From Deltaproteobacteria bacterium GWA2_38_16 (GTDB lineage Bacteria > Bdellovibrionota > JACOXK01 > 2-02-FULL-40-11), in the NCBI GenBank assembly GCA_001797335.1, contig MGPE01000002.1, positions 1 through 48,227 of the forward strand: a stretch of 48,227 nucleotides of DNA, read 5' to 3'. Each line of letters begins with the position of its first letter. The stretch's first letter is position 1. The translations under genes and the position numbers were made by a program. This document shows positions 30,484 through 38,516 of the stretch, in pieces. Under the pieces are notes generated by a model. The model worked only from the letters and a program-made list of their open reading frames with translations, had not been told where the DNA came from and searched no databases.

Positions 30484-31073
30484 TCGGCTATCAATTCTGC
30501 CTCTTCAACGGTATCTTTTGCAAAAAGCGGCATATCACTTTTTTCTCGCCCTTTAAGTTCTCGAAGCTGTTCTAATGAAGGCAGCTGAGAAAGATCTTTT
30601 AAGTTAAAAAATTCTAAAAATTCAATGGTAGTTCCATACAGTAACGGTCTTCCAGGAACTTCTTTCATACCCACAATTCGAATAAGTTTTTTATCCACAA
30701 GGATTTTTAAAATAGACGAGCTATCGACCCCTCGAATGGCATCAATTTCAATACGTGTCACCGGTTGTTTATATGCAATCATGGAAAGAGTCTCAAGCTG
30801 TGCTCGCGTCATCCGCATCGGGCCAGCTTCAATCAGTTTTTTTACCCAAGAGGCTTTGTCTAGTTTTGTGCGAAATTGATATCCTTCGGCAATTTCTTCT
30901 AAGCAAATCCCTCGCTGACTCATTTCGTAATTTTTCTGAATATCTGCGATAGCAGTTCTTAATTCCTGAAGCGAGGCCTCTGGAATAACGGCTTGAAGTT
31001 TTTTTAACGTCACCGGCTGATCTGAACTAAACAGCAATGCTTCTACAACGGATTCTAAATGTTCAAGCTGCAT
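30447..31073 (-). CDS. scpB: segregation and condensation protein B
   Basis: A 208-residue winged-helix protein that, with ScpA, binds SMC and compacts chromosomes. Family blocks include VVEALLFSSDQPVTLKKL, RTKLDKASWVKKL, LSMIAYKQPVTRIEIDAIRGVDSSSILKILVDKKLI (in blocks) and GRPLLYGTT. It overlaps scpA by 11 bases. The 3' end overlaps the convergent GcvH-like gene by 37 bases, which may give some antisense interaction. Confidence 0.93.
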   Translation of the reverse strand: MQLEHLESVVEALLFSSDQPVTLKKLQAVIPEASLQELRTAIADIQKNYEMSQRGICLEEIAEGYQFRTKLDKASWVKKLIEAGPMRMTRAQLETLSMIAYKQPVTRIEIDAIRGVDSSSILKILVDKKLIRIVGMKEVPGRPLLYGTTIEFLEFFNLKDLSQLPSLEQLRELKGREKSDMPLFAKDTVEEAELIADQSSNLTKSSGS

Positions 31074-31827
31074 GGATGCTGTCCCCCCCTATTTCTTGAA
31101 ATTCTTTAATTGCTTTTAAATGAATTTCAGACGACTCATACCCCGCCTGAAAAAGCTTAATATATCCCATTTTTGCCAATTCTAAAATAGCTAAAAAAGA
31201 AACAACAACCTCAAGTTTTGAGATATTTTCTCGGAAAAGTGTTTTAAGCTCCACCATTTGATTGAGCGCTTGATTTAAGGTTGAAACAATTTCTAAAATT
31301 TTATCTTCAATTCGATACTCTTCTCCCTCTACATGTCCCACCACCGTTCGAGATCGCGCGACCATATCCTGAAATGCCAGGGCCAATTCATAAAGCCCTA
31401 CTTCTACCAGCCCTTCTTTAGGATCAAAGTCAGAAGAGTACTCTTTGGGCAAAAGATGAATCTTAAACACATCTTCATTTAAAAAAGGTTTTTTCTCTAA
31501 CTCTTCTGCGGCCCATTTATACTGTTGGTACTCCATAAGCCGCCGCATGAGTTCTTCTCGAGGATCTTGCCCTTCTTCTTGAGCTTCTTCTTCGGGAGGC
31601 TTAGGAAGAAGGATTTTAGATTTAATATAAATAAGGGTAGCCGCCATCACAATAAACTCAGAGGCCAAATCAATATCCAGCGCTTTCATGACATTAATAA
31701 AGGAAAGATACTGCTCTGTGATCTTTGAAATTTCTATATTCCGAATATCCATTTCTTCTTTTCGAATTAAATAGAGTAAAAGATCCAGTGGGCCTTCAAA
31801 GGTTTCTAATTTAACTTGGTAGCTCAT
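31063..31827 (-). CDS. scpA: segregation and condensation protein A
   Basis: A 254-residue kleisin that bridges the two heads of SMC. The N-terminus has the family signature FEGPLDLLLYLIRKEEMDIRNI followed by ITEQYLSFI, and the AATLIYIKSKILLPKP block. The C-terminal winged helix is at FLAILELAKMGYIKLFQ. It overlaps trpS by four bases and scpB by 11, so scpA, scpB and trpS are translated as one operon. Confidence 0.94.
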   Translation of the reverse strand: MSYQVKLETFEGPLDLLLYLIRKEEMDIRNIEISKITEQYLSFINVMKALDIDLASEFIVMAATLIYIKSKILLPKPPEEEAQEEGQDPREELMRRLMEYQQYKWAAEELEKKPFLNEDVFKIHLLPKEYSSDFDPKEGLVEVGLYELALAFQDMVARSRTVVGHVEGEEYRIEDKILEIVSTLNQALNQMVELKTLFRENISKLEVVVSFLAILELAKMGYIKLFQAGYESSEIHLKAIKEFQEIGGDSIHAA

Positions 31828-32810
31828 AATTTTAATTTTTCTCTCACTTCCCCCATTGTTTTTTGAGCTTCGGAAGTGGCTTTTTTAGTACCTTCTTCTA
31901 AGATATCACGAATGAGCTTAGGTTTTGTAATATATTTTTGCCTTTTTTCATATATAGACGCATGCCAGGGCAAAAGTCTCTCTAAGAGTGTTTTTTTGCA
32001 ATCAATACACCCAATTTTAGCCGTCTGGCAGCCTTGCTCAACGTCTTTAATCACCGAACTTTCCGTATATACTTCATGCAAATCAAAGAGGGGACATTTT
32101 TGAGGATCTCCTGGATCTTGCCGTCGTTTTCGGGCTGGATCTGTCATCATCGTCATGATTTTTTGAGTAACCACTTCTTTAGGATCAGACAAATAAATAC
32201 AGTTGTTATAGCTATTGCTCATTTTGCGACCATCGGTACCCGGAATTTTGGGGGTAGGACTTAAAAGTGATTCGGGTTCTGGAAAGATATCCCCATACAG
32301 ATAATTAAATCGCCGGGTAATTTCCCGACAGAGTTCCAAATGGGCTATCTGATCTTCTCCAACAGGAACCAAATTTCCTTTATACATGAGAATATCAGCT
32401 GCTTGAAGCACAGGATATCCTAAGAATCCCAGGTTTGAGAGATCCTTATTTTGAAGTTGCTTCATTTGATCTTTATACGTCGGATTTCTTTCTAACCATC
32501 CCAAAGGCGTCATCATTGAGAGTAAAAGATAAAGCTCTGCATGTTCTTTGACATGCGATTGAATAAAAATCACCGATTTCTTGGGATCAATTTCCAGAGC
32601 CAACCAATCGGCAACATTACTCAAGACATATTTTTCAATAGAAGATGGATCTTGGTAATCAGTAGTAAGGGCATGCCAATCGGCCACAAAGAAAAAACAT
32701 TGGTTTTGATCTTGAAGCGAGACCCAGGTTTTAAGCGCTCCAAAATAATGACCCAGATGGAGCTCTCCTGTTGATCTTTTACCACTCACCACTCGTTTTT
32801 TGGTTACCAC
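31824..32810 (-). CDS. trpS: tryptophan--tRNA ligase
   Basis: A 328-residue class Ic synthetase. STGELHLGHYFGAL carries the HIGH-type motif and DGRKMSNSYNN the KMSKS loop; DLSNLGFLGYPVLQAADILMY is the Trp-binding region. The length is normal. It starts seven bases before the end of the upstream site-2 protease gene and overlaps scpA by four bases. The clustering of trpS with scpAB is common in Bacteria of several phyla. Confidence 0.95.
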   Translation of the reverse strand: MVTKKRVVSGKRSTGELHLGHYFGALKTWVSLQDQNQCFFFVADWHALTTDYQDPSSIEKYVLSNVADWLALEIDPKKSVIFIQSHVKEHAELYLLLSMMTPLGWLERNPTYKDQMKQLQNKDLSNLGFLGYPVLQAADILMYKGNLVPVGEDQIAHLELCREITRRFNYLYGDIFPEPESLLSPTPKIPGTDGRKMSNSYNNCIYLSDPKEVVTQKIMTMMTDPARKRRQDPGDPQKCPLFDLHEVYTESSVIKDVEQGCQTAKIGCIDCKKTLLERLLPWHASIYEKRQKYITKPKLIRDILEEGTKKATSEAQKTMGEVREKLKL

Positions 32811-33457
32811 ATGAATAACCTTTCTAAAAAGTGAGCTGCAATATAAATGGGAATCGCAATATATCTTAAAATTCCTGACACAAAAAGCGCCAATAAAATC
32901 ATGCTCCCCACCATCGGATTAATCTGCTCAATCGAACTTCTCAGGGAATCTGGTAAAAGCCGCCCAATAATTTTTGAACCATCTAAAGGCGCTAACGGAA
33001 TTAAATTAAAAAAACAAAGAGCTAAATTTAAATATAAAGACATTCTTGAAAGATCGATAACAATTTGAACCATCGTGGCATCCATCCAACGATGACCGTA
33101 TTGTACGGTCATGCCATAAATCCAGGCTGAAAAAAAAGCCAAAGCAAAATTGGAGGCTGGTCCTGCCAGGGCTACCCAAAACATATCTGATACGCGATGT
33201 TTAAAATGAGCAGGATTGACGGGAACAGGTTTTGCCCAGGCAAAATAAATACCTCCAAATAAAATAGAAAAAATGGGAAATACGACCGTTCCAATGGGAT
33301 CAATATGAGGAAGAGGATTTAGCGTCAATCGCCCCATAAATTTTGCAGTGGGATCTCCTTTTTTATAGGCCACAAAACCATGACAAAACTCATGAATGGT
33401 TAGGGAGAGCAAAAAAATGGGAAAATACATGAATAAAAACTGGATTCGATCAGCCAT
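32804..33457 (-). CDS. site-2 protease family membrane metalloprotease
   Basis: A 217-residue M50-type protein. HEFCHGF supplies the zinc-binding HExxH inside the first hydrophobic segment and NLIPLAPLDGSKI supplies the third metal ligand Asp. About five membrane segments are visible. It lacks a PDZ domain, so it is the short YwhC/Rip-like form, not classical RseP. Such proteins often lie near scpA/scpB and trpS. Substrates are unknown. It overlaps trpS by seven bases. Confidence 0.88.
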   Translation of the reverse strand: MADRIQFLFMYFPIFLLSLTIHEFCHGFVAYKKGDPTAKFMGRLTLNPLPHIDPIGTVVFPIFSILFGGIYFAWAKPVPVNPAHFKHRVSDMFWVALAGPASNFALAFFSAWIYGMTVQYGHRWMDATMVQIVIDLSRMSLYLNLALCFFNLIPLAPLDGSKIIGRLLPDSLRSSIEQINPMVGSMILLALFVSGILRYIAIPIYIAAHFLERLFMW

Positions 33458-33497
33458 TGCCTTCTACCGTATCAAAATATAAGGGATTATTCAAATG

Positions 33498-34379
33498 TTA
33501 CGAACGGGGATGGTATTTCTTATACACTTCTTGAAGGCGCTCTCTACTCACATGAGTATAGATCTGAGTGGTAGAGATATCCGAGTGCCCGAGCATGAGC
33601 TGCACAGCCCGAATATCTGCCCCACGTTCCAAGAGATGCGTCGCAAAGGAATGACGTAAGATATGCGGATAAATATTTTTGGAAAGTCCTGCCGACAAGG
33701 CATATTTTTTAAGCAGTAACCACACATTTTGACGGCTCAATTTTTTCCTCTGTTGAGAAAGGAAAAAAGGCGAAATCTGACGATGAGGATCCCACAGTTT
33801 TCTCACTTCATTTAAATATCGCTCCAAAAAACCACGCGCTGATCCCCCAAAAGGAACAATGCGTTCCTTAGCTCCCTTCCCCTTGGCCTTTAAATACCCC
33901 ACATCAAAGTGAACATCGGTCAGCTCTAACCCGGTAAGCTCTGAAATCCTAAGTCCAGAAGCATATAAGAGTTCTAAAATAGCTCGGTCTCTCATCCCTA
34001 AAGAGGTTTTAAGATCGGGCTCAGAAATCAATTTTTCAACTTCTGAAAGAGTTAGCACTTCTGGCAACGTACGCCAGGTTTTGGGAGCTTCGATATCTCT
34101 CGTCGGATTTTCATCAATGTACTTTTGAAGAAGCAAAAACTTAAAAAATACCCGAAGAGCTACCAGGTTTCTCGCAATGGACTTGGAAGACAACTTTTGT
34201 TTATGAAGATGCACTAAAAAAGCCAGGACAGATGCTTTTTGGGACATACTCTTTTTTCCCAAAAAATTAAAATATTTAAATAAGTCTCTCTGATAAGATT
34301 CCAGAGTATTGAGAGAGAGCCCCTTTTCGACTTTTAAAAAATTTAAAAATTCATCCAGGTATTGGTCTTGAAGGAGCAT
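33498..34379 (-). CDS. xerD: tyrosine recombinase, XerC/XerD type
   Basis: A 293-residue site-specific recombinase that resolves chromosome dimers at dif. The N-terminal SAM-like core-binding domain (FLKVEKGLSLNTLESYQRDL) is followed by the catalytic domain with Arg in SGLRISE, Lys in KGKGAKERI, HILRHSF, GHSDIS and the nucleophile Tyr in TQIYTHV. Length and tandem-less context fit a chromosomal XerD, as opposed to an integron or phage integrase. The promoter gives a start at the ATG, nearly leaderless. Confidence 0.9.
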   Translation of the reverse strand: MLLQDQYLDEFLNFLKVEKGLSLNTLESYQRDLFKYFNFLGKKSMSQKASVLAFLVHLHKQKLSSKSIARNLVALRVFFKFLLLQKYIDENPTRDIEAPKTWRTLPEVLTLSEVEKLISEPDLKTSLGMRDRAILELLYASGLRISELTGLELTDVHFDVGYLKAKGKGAKERIVPFGGSARGFLERYLNEVRKLWDPHRQISPFFLSQQRKKLSRQNVWLLLKKYALSAGLSKNIYPHILRHSFATHLLERGADIRAVQLMLGHSDISTTQIYTHVSRERLQEVYKKYHPRS

Positions 34380-34387
34380 GAAACTTT

Positions 34388-34416
34388 ATTGTACATAAAA
34401 CAAATCCCCCGGGCAA
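34388..34416 (-). promoter_or_regulatory. near-leaderless promoter of xerD
   Basis: Minus strand TTGCCC (34411-34416), 17 bases, TACAAT (34388-34393), eight bases to ATG 34379. The -35 box lies inside the terminator hairpin of the upstream lipoprotein operon. Confidence 0.55.
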
Positions 34417-34430
34417 GTACCCGAGGGATT
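34394..34430 (-). terminator. intrinsic terminator of the lipoprotein operon
   Basis: Minus strand AATCCCTCGGGTACTTGCCC then GGGGGATT forms a GC-rich hairpin followed by TTGTTTTA. It ends the transcript of the two lipoproteins and overlaps the -35 box of xerD. Confidence 0.75.
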
Positions 34431-34452
34431 GTTAAGAAAGTGGATATAACTT

Positions 34453-35055
34453 TTAGTATTTAATAACGTGTTGTCCTGCCGGTTCGGTCAGAACAATAGT
34501 TCCGCTTCCTTCCATCAGTCTTCCATCATTGGCCCAAAGACCGAGGATAGGACCTAAACCGTACCCAGAACCAAATTCAATATCAAATGCGACGTTACCG
34601 GTATTATAACTTCTTAGGCTCCCGACTAAAGCATAGTTGGGATTAACCCATACGTCACCTTCAACCACATACCTAATAGCTGTATTCACATCGCTTACCA
34701 AAGTTAATCGAATTTTGGCGTAATTTCGGGGAGGATTAAAAGAAAAAGCATCTACATTACTTCCATCTTCCTTTAAAAACTCAACCCGAGTAAACCACTG
34801 ACGAAACGAAGGAAAAGCAGGTACTGGCGTATATACTTGTTGTTGAATAAATTCTTTTCCAAGCCCATCATACATCCCATTCATTCTTTGAGAGAATACG
34901 GGAGTCGTATTATTGATAGGAGCCTGGTTTGTATTATTGCCCATCACAGCGCCAGGTTGGCTCTCATCTTTTTTTGTTTTTGTTGGATCACCACACGCAG
35001 TTAAAAAAACTGCTGTTGCAACCACCATCACAGTTATGATTTTTGTTAGTTTCAT
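34453..35055 (-). CDS. lipoprotein of unknown function, second in a sigma-54 operon
   Basis: A 200-residue protein with signal MKLTKIITVMVVATAVFLTAC and a lipobox. ATG 35053-35055 follows an AAGGAGGTGG site. The mature part is beta-rich with a late SLRSYNTGNVAFDIEFGSG segment and a C-terminal GTIVLTEPAGQHV. It lies 11 bases after the upstream lipoprotein gene and ends before a clear terminator, so the two form a two-gene operon controlled by the sigma-54 promoter at 35689. Confidence 0.75.
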   Translation of the reverse strand: MKLTKIITVMVVATAVFLTACGDPTKTKKDESQPGAVMGNNTNQAPINNTTPVFSQRMNGMYDGLGKEFIQQQVYTPVPAFPSFRQWFTRVEFLKEDGSNVDAFSFNPPRNYAKIRLTLVSDVNTAIRYVVEGDVWVNPNYALVGSLRSYNTGNVAFDIEFGSGYGLGPILGLWANDGRLMEGSGTIVLTEPAGQHVIKY

Positions 35056-35066
35056 TCTCCACCTCC

Positions 35067-35663
35067 TTAAGGTTTCACTTGAACATCTGTTAAAGTTAAT
35101 TGAAAATTTCCAAACTTTGCTAAGCCATCCATCACCACATCACCCGTCAATTCACTTTGATTTGAACCGGTTGATGTAAACTCTATATATCCACTATTTT
35201 CGGGTTTTGGATTATTAATAGGATCAAAAAGCGTAATTTCTAATTTTCCATTTTTAAATTGACCACAATTTTTGGCACCTGTGTAACAAGCGGCCTGATA
35301 GGAATAAACACCTTTGGCATCCTCGCCCTCTACTTTGACATAGCCCATGTCAATCCATTTCGTCTCAGGATTCACTTTTAAAACCATTTTGACTTTCACG
35401 GCAGATCCTTCCTTTCGACTTCCGGAATAATCAGATGGGGTAATAACACGATAAATATTTTCATCGACCACAGCGATAGTTCCAGAAAGTTCATGTGTAG
35501 CGCCGGCAATGAGTTGTTGAGCAGAGGAGTCATTGGCAGAAGGACCGGTGACAAAAGGGCTAAATACCTTTTTTTGAACTTTTTCGTCTTCACCGCATCC
35601 CACAAGCATTAAGGCAAAAGCCATAATTCCCATGAGCATCAATATAAAATTTATTCTCTTCAT
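35067..35663 (-). CDS. lipoprotein of unknown function, first in a sigma-54 operon
   Basis: Starts at ATG 35661-35663, with AGGAG eight bases upstream; a longer frame to 35693 would run into the promoter. MKRINFILMLMGIMAFALMLVGC gives a lipobox. The mature protein of about 175 residues contains short beta strands with the pattern VKMVLKVNPETKWIDMGYVKVEG and a C-terminal FGNFQLTLTDVQVKP. No family recognised. It is transcribed from the -24/-12 promoter at 35689-35704 together with the following lipoprotein. Confidence 0.75.
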   Translation of the reverse strand: MKRINFILMLMGIMAFALMLVGCGEDEKVQKKVFSPFVTGPSANDSSAQQLIAGATHELSGTIAVVDENIYRVITPSDYSGSRKEGSAVKVKMVLKVNPETKWIDMGYVKVEGEDAKGVYSYQAACYTGAKNCGQFKNGKLEITLFDPINNPKPENSGYIEFTSTGSNQSELTGDVVMDGLAKFGNFQLTLTDVQVKP

Positions 35664-35688
35664 AATATAGTCTCCTGCCCTTAATAAT

Positions 35689-35704
35689 TGCAACGGGTAT
35701 GCCA
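35689..35704 (-). promoter_or_regulatory. sigma-54 (-24/-12) promoter of the lipoprotein operon
   Basis: Minus strand TGGCATACCCGTTGCA matches TGGCAY-N5-TTGCW. Predicted +1 is near 35678, leaving a short leader with the AGGAG site. Upstream bases (about 35705-35723) resemble those upstream of the promoter at 40283. Confidence 0.82.
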
Positions 35705-35923
35705 GTTTTTTAAAAAATTAAAAAGATTAATAATATCAGCTGGTTATGATTTTATGGCTAAAATACTTCGACGGAAGATTTTGGGAAAGGGACGTAGAGC
35801 GTCACTGACTTTTAGAGTAGTAGTTTTAAAAATACAATAATTTCAAGTATTTATGCCTATTTTTAATGAAATCCTAACAGATGCGAAGAGATTTGACAGA
35901 GAGCAAAAAAAGGCAACTTAATC
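35705..35923. other. intergenic region between the sigma-54 lipoprotein operon and palindrome B
   Basis: AT-rich sequence likely to hold activator sites for the -24/-12 promoter at 35689. No ORF or RNA gene is seen. Palindrome B follows at 35924. Confidence 0.35.
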
Positions 35924-36035
35924 TATGGGGTCCTGTCGCTAGGCAGCCCATTTGTCTTGAAGCGTCACCCATCCCCCCGTGGGACCCCTGACGCTTCATC
36001 CAAATGGGCGCCCCGCCTAGCGCCACCCCACCCAC
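35924..36035. repeat. long imperfect palindrome, copy B, encoding the MutS C-terminus
   Basis: The left arm GTCGCTAGGCAGCCCATTTG pairs with the right arm CAAATGGGCGCCCCGCCTAG and continues into an inner stem TGAAGCGTCA/TGACGCTTCA. The borders TATGGGGTCCTGTC and GCCACCCCACCC resemble those of copy A at 3791-3885. The mutS frame runs into it and stops inside. Confidence 0.75.
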
Positions 36036-38397
36036 CAACTAATTCACCCTTTTCAAGATTTTTTAAAATCTCTTTGGCCTTGTCAATAACAGAGTCTGGC
36101 AGGCCGGCCAGTCTGGCCACCTCCACCCCATAGCTTCGTCTTATGCTCCCCGGCAGAAGCTTTCGAATAAAGACAATCTCCCCCTCTGCTTCTCGAATAG
36201 CGATATGGAAATTTCTAGCCTGGGCCTTTTCATGCACCAGGGCTGTGAGCTCGTGATAATGGGTGGCAAAAAGGGTTTTAGCCCGAATTTCATCATGGAT
36301 TTGGCTTGCCACTGCCCACGCAATACTTAACCCATCAAAGGTAGAGGTCCCCCGCCCTATTTCATCGAGGAGAATTAAACTTTTAGAAGTGGCCGATTTT
36401 AAAATTTCTGCTGTCTCTTTCATTTCAACCATAAAGGTAGACTCACCAAAAGCCACATTGTCATGCGCCCCCACACGGGTAAAAATGCGATCCACAACCC
36501 CAATCTGAGCAGATTCAGCCGGAACAAAACTTCCCATCTGAGCCATGAGCGTAATCAAAGCCACTTGCCGCATTACCGTCGATTTCCCCGCCATATTAGG
36601 CCCTGTAATAATTAAAAGCCGTTGCTCCAAATCAAGCCGAATAGAATTAGGCACAAAGCGTGTATTTCCCATTTTTTCAATCACGGGGTGGCGTCCTTCT
36701 TGAATATCAATCGTAAAATCTTGTGAAATATTGGGTTTCTCATAATGATTTTGAGAAGCTACCTCGGCCAATGAACATAAAACATCTAGCGTACTAAGCC
36801 TATGACACATTTCTAAAATCAATGATAATTCTTTTAAAACCTGAACTCTTAACCCTTCAAAAATTTCATATTCTAATTTTTTCCGTCGCTCTTCTGCGGT
36901 TAAGATCTTATGCTCATAGTCTTTCAGTTCTGGTGTAATATATCGTTCGGAATTAACCAGTGTCTGTTTTCGAATGTAATCACTGGGAATAGAATCAAGA
37001 TGCGTTTTGGTAATATCAATATAATAACCAAAGACTTGGTTAAAGCGGATTTTTAAAGAAGAAATCCCGGTACGTTTTTTTTCTTTGGCTTCAAGTTCGG
37101 CAATCGTACTTTTCCCATCTCGACAGAGTCGAATAAGTTCATCTAATTCGGAATGATAACCCTCGGCAATCATGCCTCCTTCTTTAATGGCAAGCGGAGG
37201 CGCATCTACTAATGCTCTTTTTAAAAGGTTTGTCAGTACTGAAAATTCCGGGAGGGGTTCACTGAGCAATTCATTAAATCTTGGAAGAAGTGAAAGTGCA
37301 TTTCGAAGCGCCGCTAAATCCCGAGCATTCCCACTCGCCAGAGTAAGTCGCCCAATCACTCGTTCCAAATCCAAAATTTCCGAAAGAAGCTTTCTGAGTT
37401 CGTCTCGAAGAGACGCTTTTTCTACCAATTCTTCTACTCTTTCTTGACGATCTTTAATTTTAGAAACTTCAAGCAACGGATACAAAAGCCATTGCTTTAA
37501 AAGTCTTTTCCCCATGGCCGTTTTGGTGTGATCCAAAAGCCAAAGGAGTGAGCCTTCATAAGACTGGGTGTAACTGGTCGTTAAAAGTTCAAGATTTCGA
37601 ATGGTAGAGAGATCAAGTTGAAGCGTTTTTCCTGTTTCATAAGTTTCTACTTTTTGGATATGCGCACAATTTTCATAATGATATTTTTTAAGATACCAAA
37701 ATAAAGCCTCTACAGATTTTTGACTATTGTCTGGAGATTCTTCGGGCCTTCGGCCCTCAGAATGACTGGGGATAAAATTAACCAAAAGATTTGGAAAAAG
37801 TTTTTGAAGGATTTTTAAAAGGGTATTGTCTTTAAGTTCTAACGGCCACAAGAGTTCTTTGGGACGAACCCGATAAAGCTCATCTCGAAGCGCTTGACGA
37901 GAAGTTAAAACCGTAGCCCGACATTCTCCCGTTGCTAAATTTAAATAAGATAGGGCATAGGTTTTAAAAAGTGTTTCTTCCTGGGGCACAATAGATGCCA
38001 AATAATTTTGAGCTTCTCCCTGAAGGGTTAAAGAAGGCGTAACCACGCGAATCACTTTACGCTCAACAAGTCCTTTAGAATCTTGCGGATCACTCACCTG
38101 CTCACAAATAGCCACTTTTTTCCCATGATCCAAAAGTTTTTGAATATAACTTTCAGAGCTATGAAAAGGAATCCCACACATGGGGATTTTATCTTCTTCC
38201 GTGCGGCTGCGAGAAGTTAAGGTAATTTTTAAAATAGAAGAAGCCTCTAGGGCATCTTCAAAAAACATTTCATAAAAATCCCCGAGCCTAAAAAATAAAA
38301 TACAATCTTCGTACGAGCGTTTAATCTCGACGTATTGTTTCATCATAGGAGTTAATTGGGGAGTCAGTTCCGATACCATAAAGGGAATGTCTACCAT
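35965..38397 (-). CDS. mutS: DNA mismatch repair protein MutS
   Basis: An 810-residue ATPase that recognises mismatches. The N-terminal KQYVEIKRSYEDCILFFRLGDFYEMFFEDA (in blocks) carries the Phe-x-Glu mismatch-reading motif; TGPNMAGKST is the P-loop and DEIGRGTSTFDG the signature. Two stretches are unusual: residues about 211-221 (SHSEGRRPEES) are encoded by a dispersed palindrome at 37736-37765, and the last 23 residues (from VGGWGGARRG onward) are encoded by palindrome B. Both stay in frame and lie outside conserved blocks. The start ATG 38395-38397 has only a weak AAAGG. Confidence 0.95.
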   Translation of the reverse strand: MVDIPFMVSELTPQLTPMMKQYVEIKRSYEDCILFFRLGDFYEMFFEDALEASSILKITLTSRSRTEEDKIPMCGIPFHSSESYIQKLLDHGKKVAICEQVSDPQDSKGLVERKVIRVVTPSLTLQGEAQNYLASIVPQEETLFKTYALSYLNLATGECRATVLTSRQALRDELYRVRPKELLWPLELKDNTLLKILQKLFPNLLVNFIPSHSEGRRPEESPDNSQKSVEALFWYLKKYHYENCAHIQKVETYETGKTLQLDLSTIRNLELLTTSYTQSYEGSLLWLLDHTKTAMGKRLLKQWLLYPLLEVSKIKDRQERVEELVEKASLRDELRKLLSEILDLERVIGRLTLASGNARDLAALRNALSLLPRFNELLSEPLPEFSVLTNLLKRALVDAPPLAIKEGGMIAEGYHSELDELIRLCRDGKSTIAELEAKEKKRTGISSLKIRFNQVFGYYIDITKTHLDSIPSDYIRKQTLVNSERYITPELKDYEHKILTAEERRKKLEYEIFEGLRVQVLKELSLILEMCHRLSTLDVLCSLAEVASQNHYEKPNISQDFTIDIQEGRHPVIEKMGNTRFVPNSIRLDLEQRLLIITGPNMAGKSTVMRQVALITLMAQMGSFVPAESAQIGVVDRIFTRVGAHDNVAFGESTFMVEMKETAEILKSATSKSLILLDEIGRGTSTFDGLSIAWAVASQIHDEIRAKTLFATHYHELTALVHEKAQARNFHIAIREAEGEIVFIRKLLPGSIRRSYGVEVARLAGLPDSVIDKAKEILKNLEKGELVGGWGGARRGAHLDEASGVPRGDG
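37736..37765. repeat. 30-bp palindromic element inside mutS
   Basis: GATTCTTCGGGCC, TTC, GGCCCTCAGAATGAC: a GGGCC/GGCCC stem flanked by the ends of the GTCATTCTGAG...GAAGAATC family. It is read in frame as SHSEGRRPEES in MutS, much like coding palindromic elements described in Rickettsia. Confidence 0.75.
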
Positions 38398-38411
38398 AGC
38401 CTTTAGGAAGA

Positions 38412-38451
38412 GGCAAAAAAAAAGCGCTGGTTTTTTACCAGCGCTTTTTTA
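38412..38451. terminator. bidirectional intrinsic terminator
   Basis: AAAAAGCGCTGGT, TTTTT, ACCAGCGCTTTTTT. On the minus strand it ends the transcript of the 560-residue exported protein before mutS. Confidence 0.9.
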
Positions 38452-38516
38452 TAAGAGGTTCAATGAACGATCTTTTTTAATTTGAACTTGGTATTTCTAC
38501 TTCCACCTAGCCACAG

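Noticed and set aside
33498-34379. xerD-like gene as a phage or integron integrase
   Set aside because: Length, N-terminal domain and housekeeping neighbours fit chromosomal XerD; no attachment site or phage genes are nearby.
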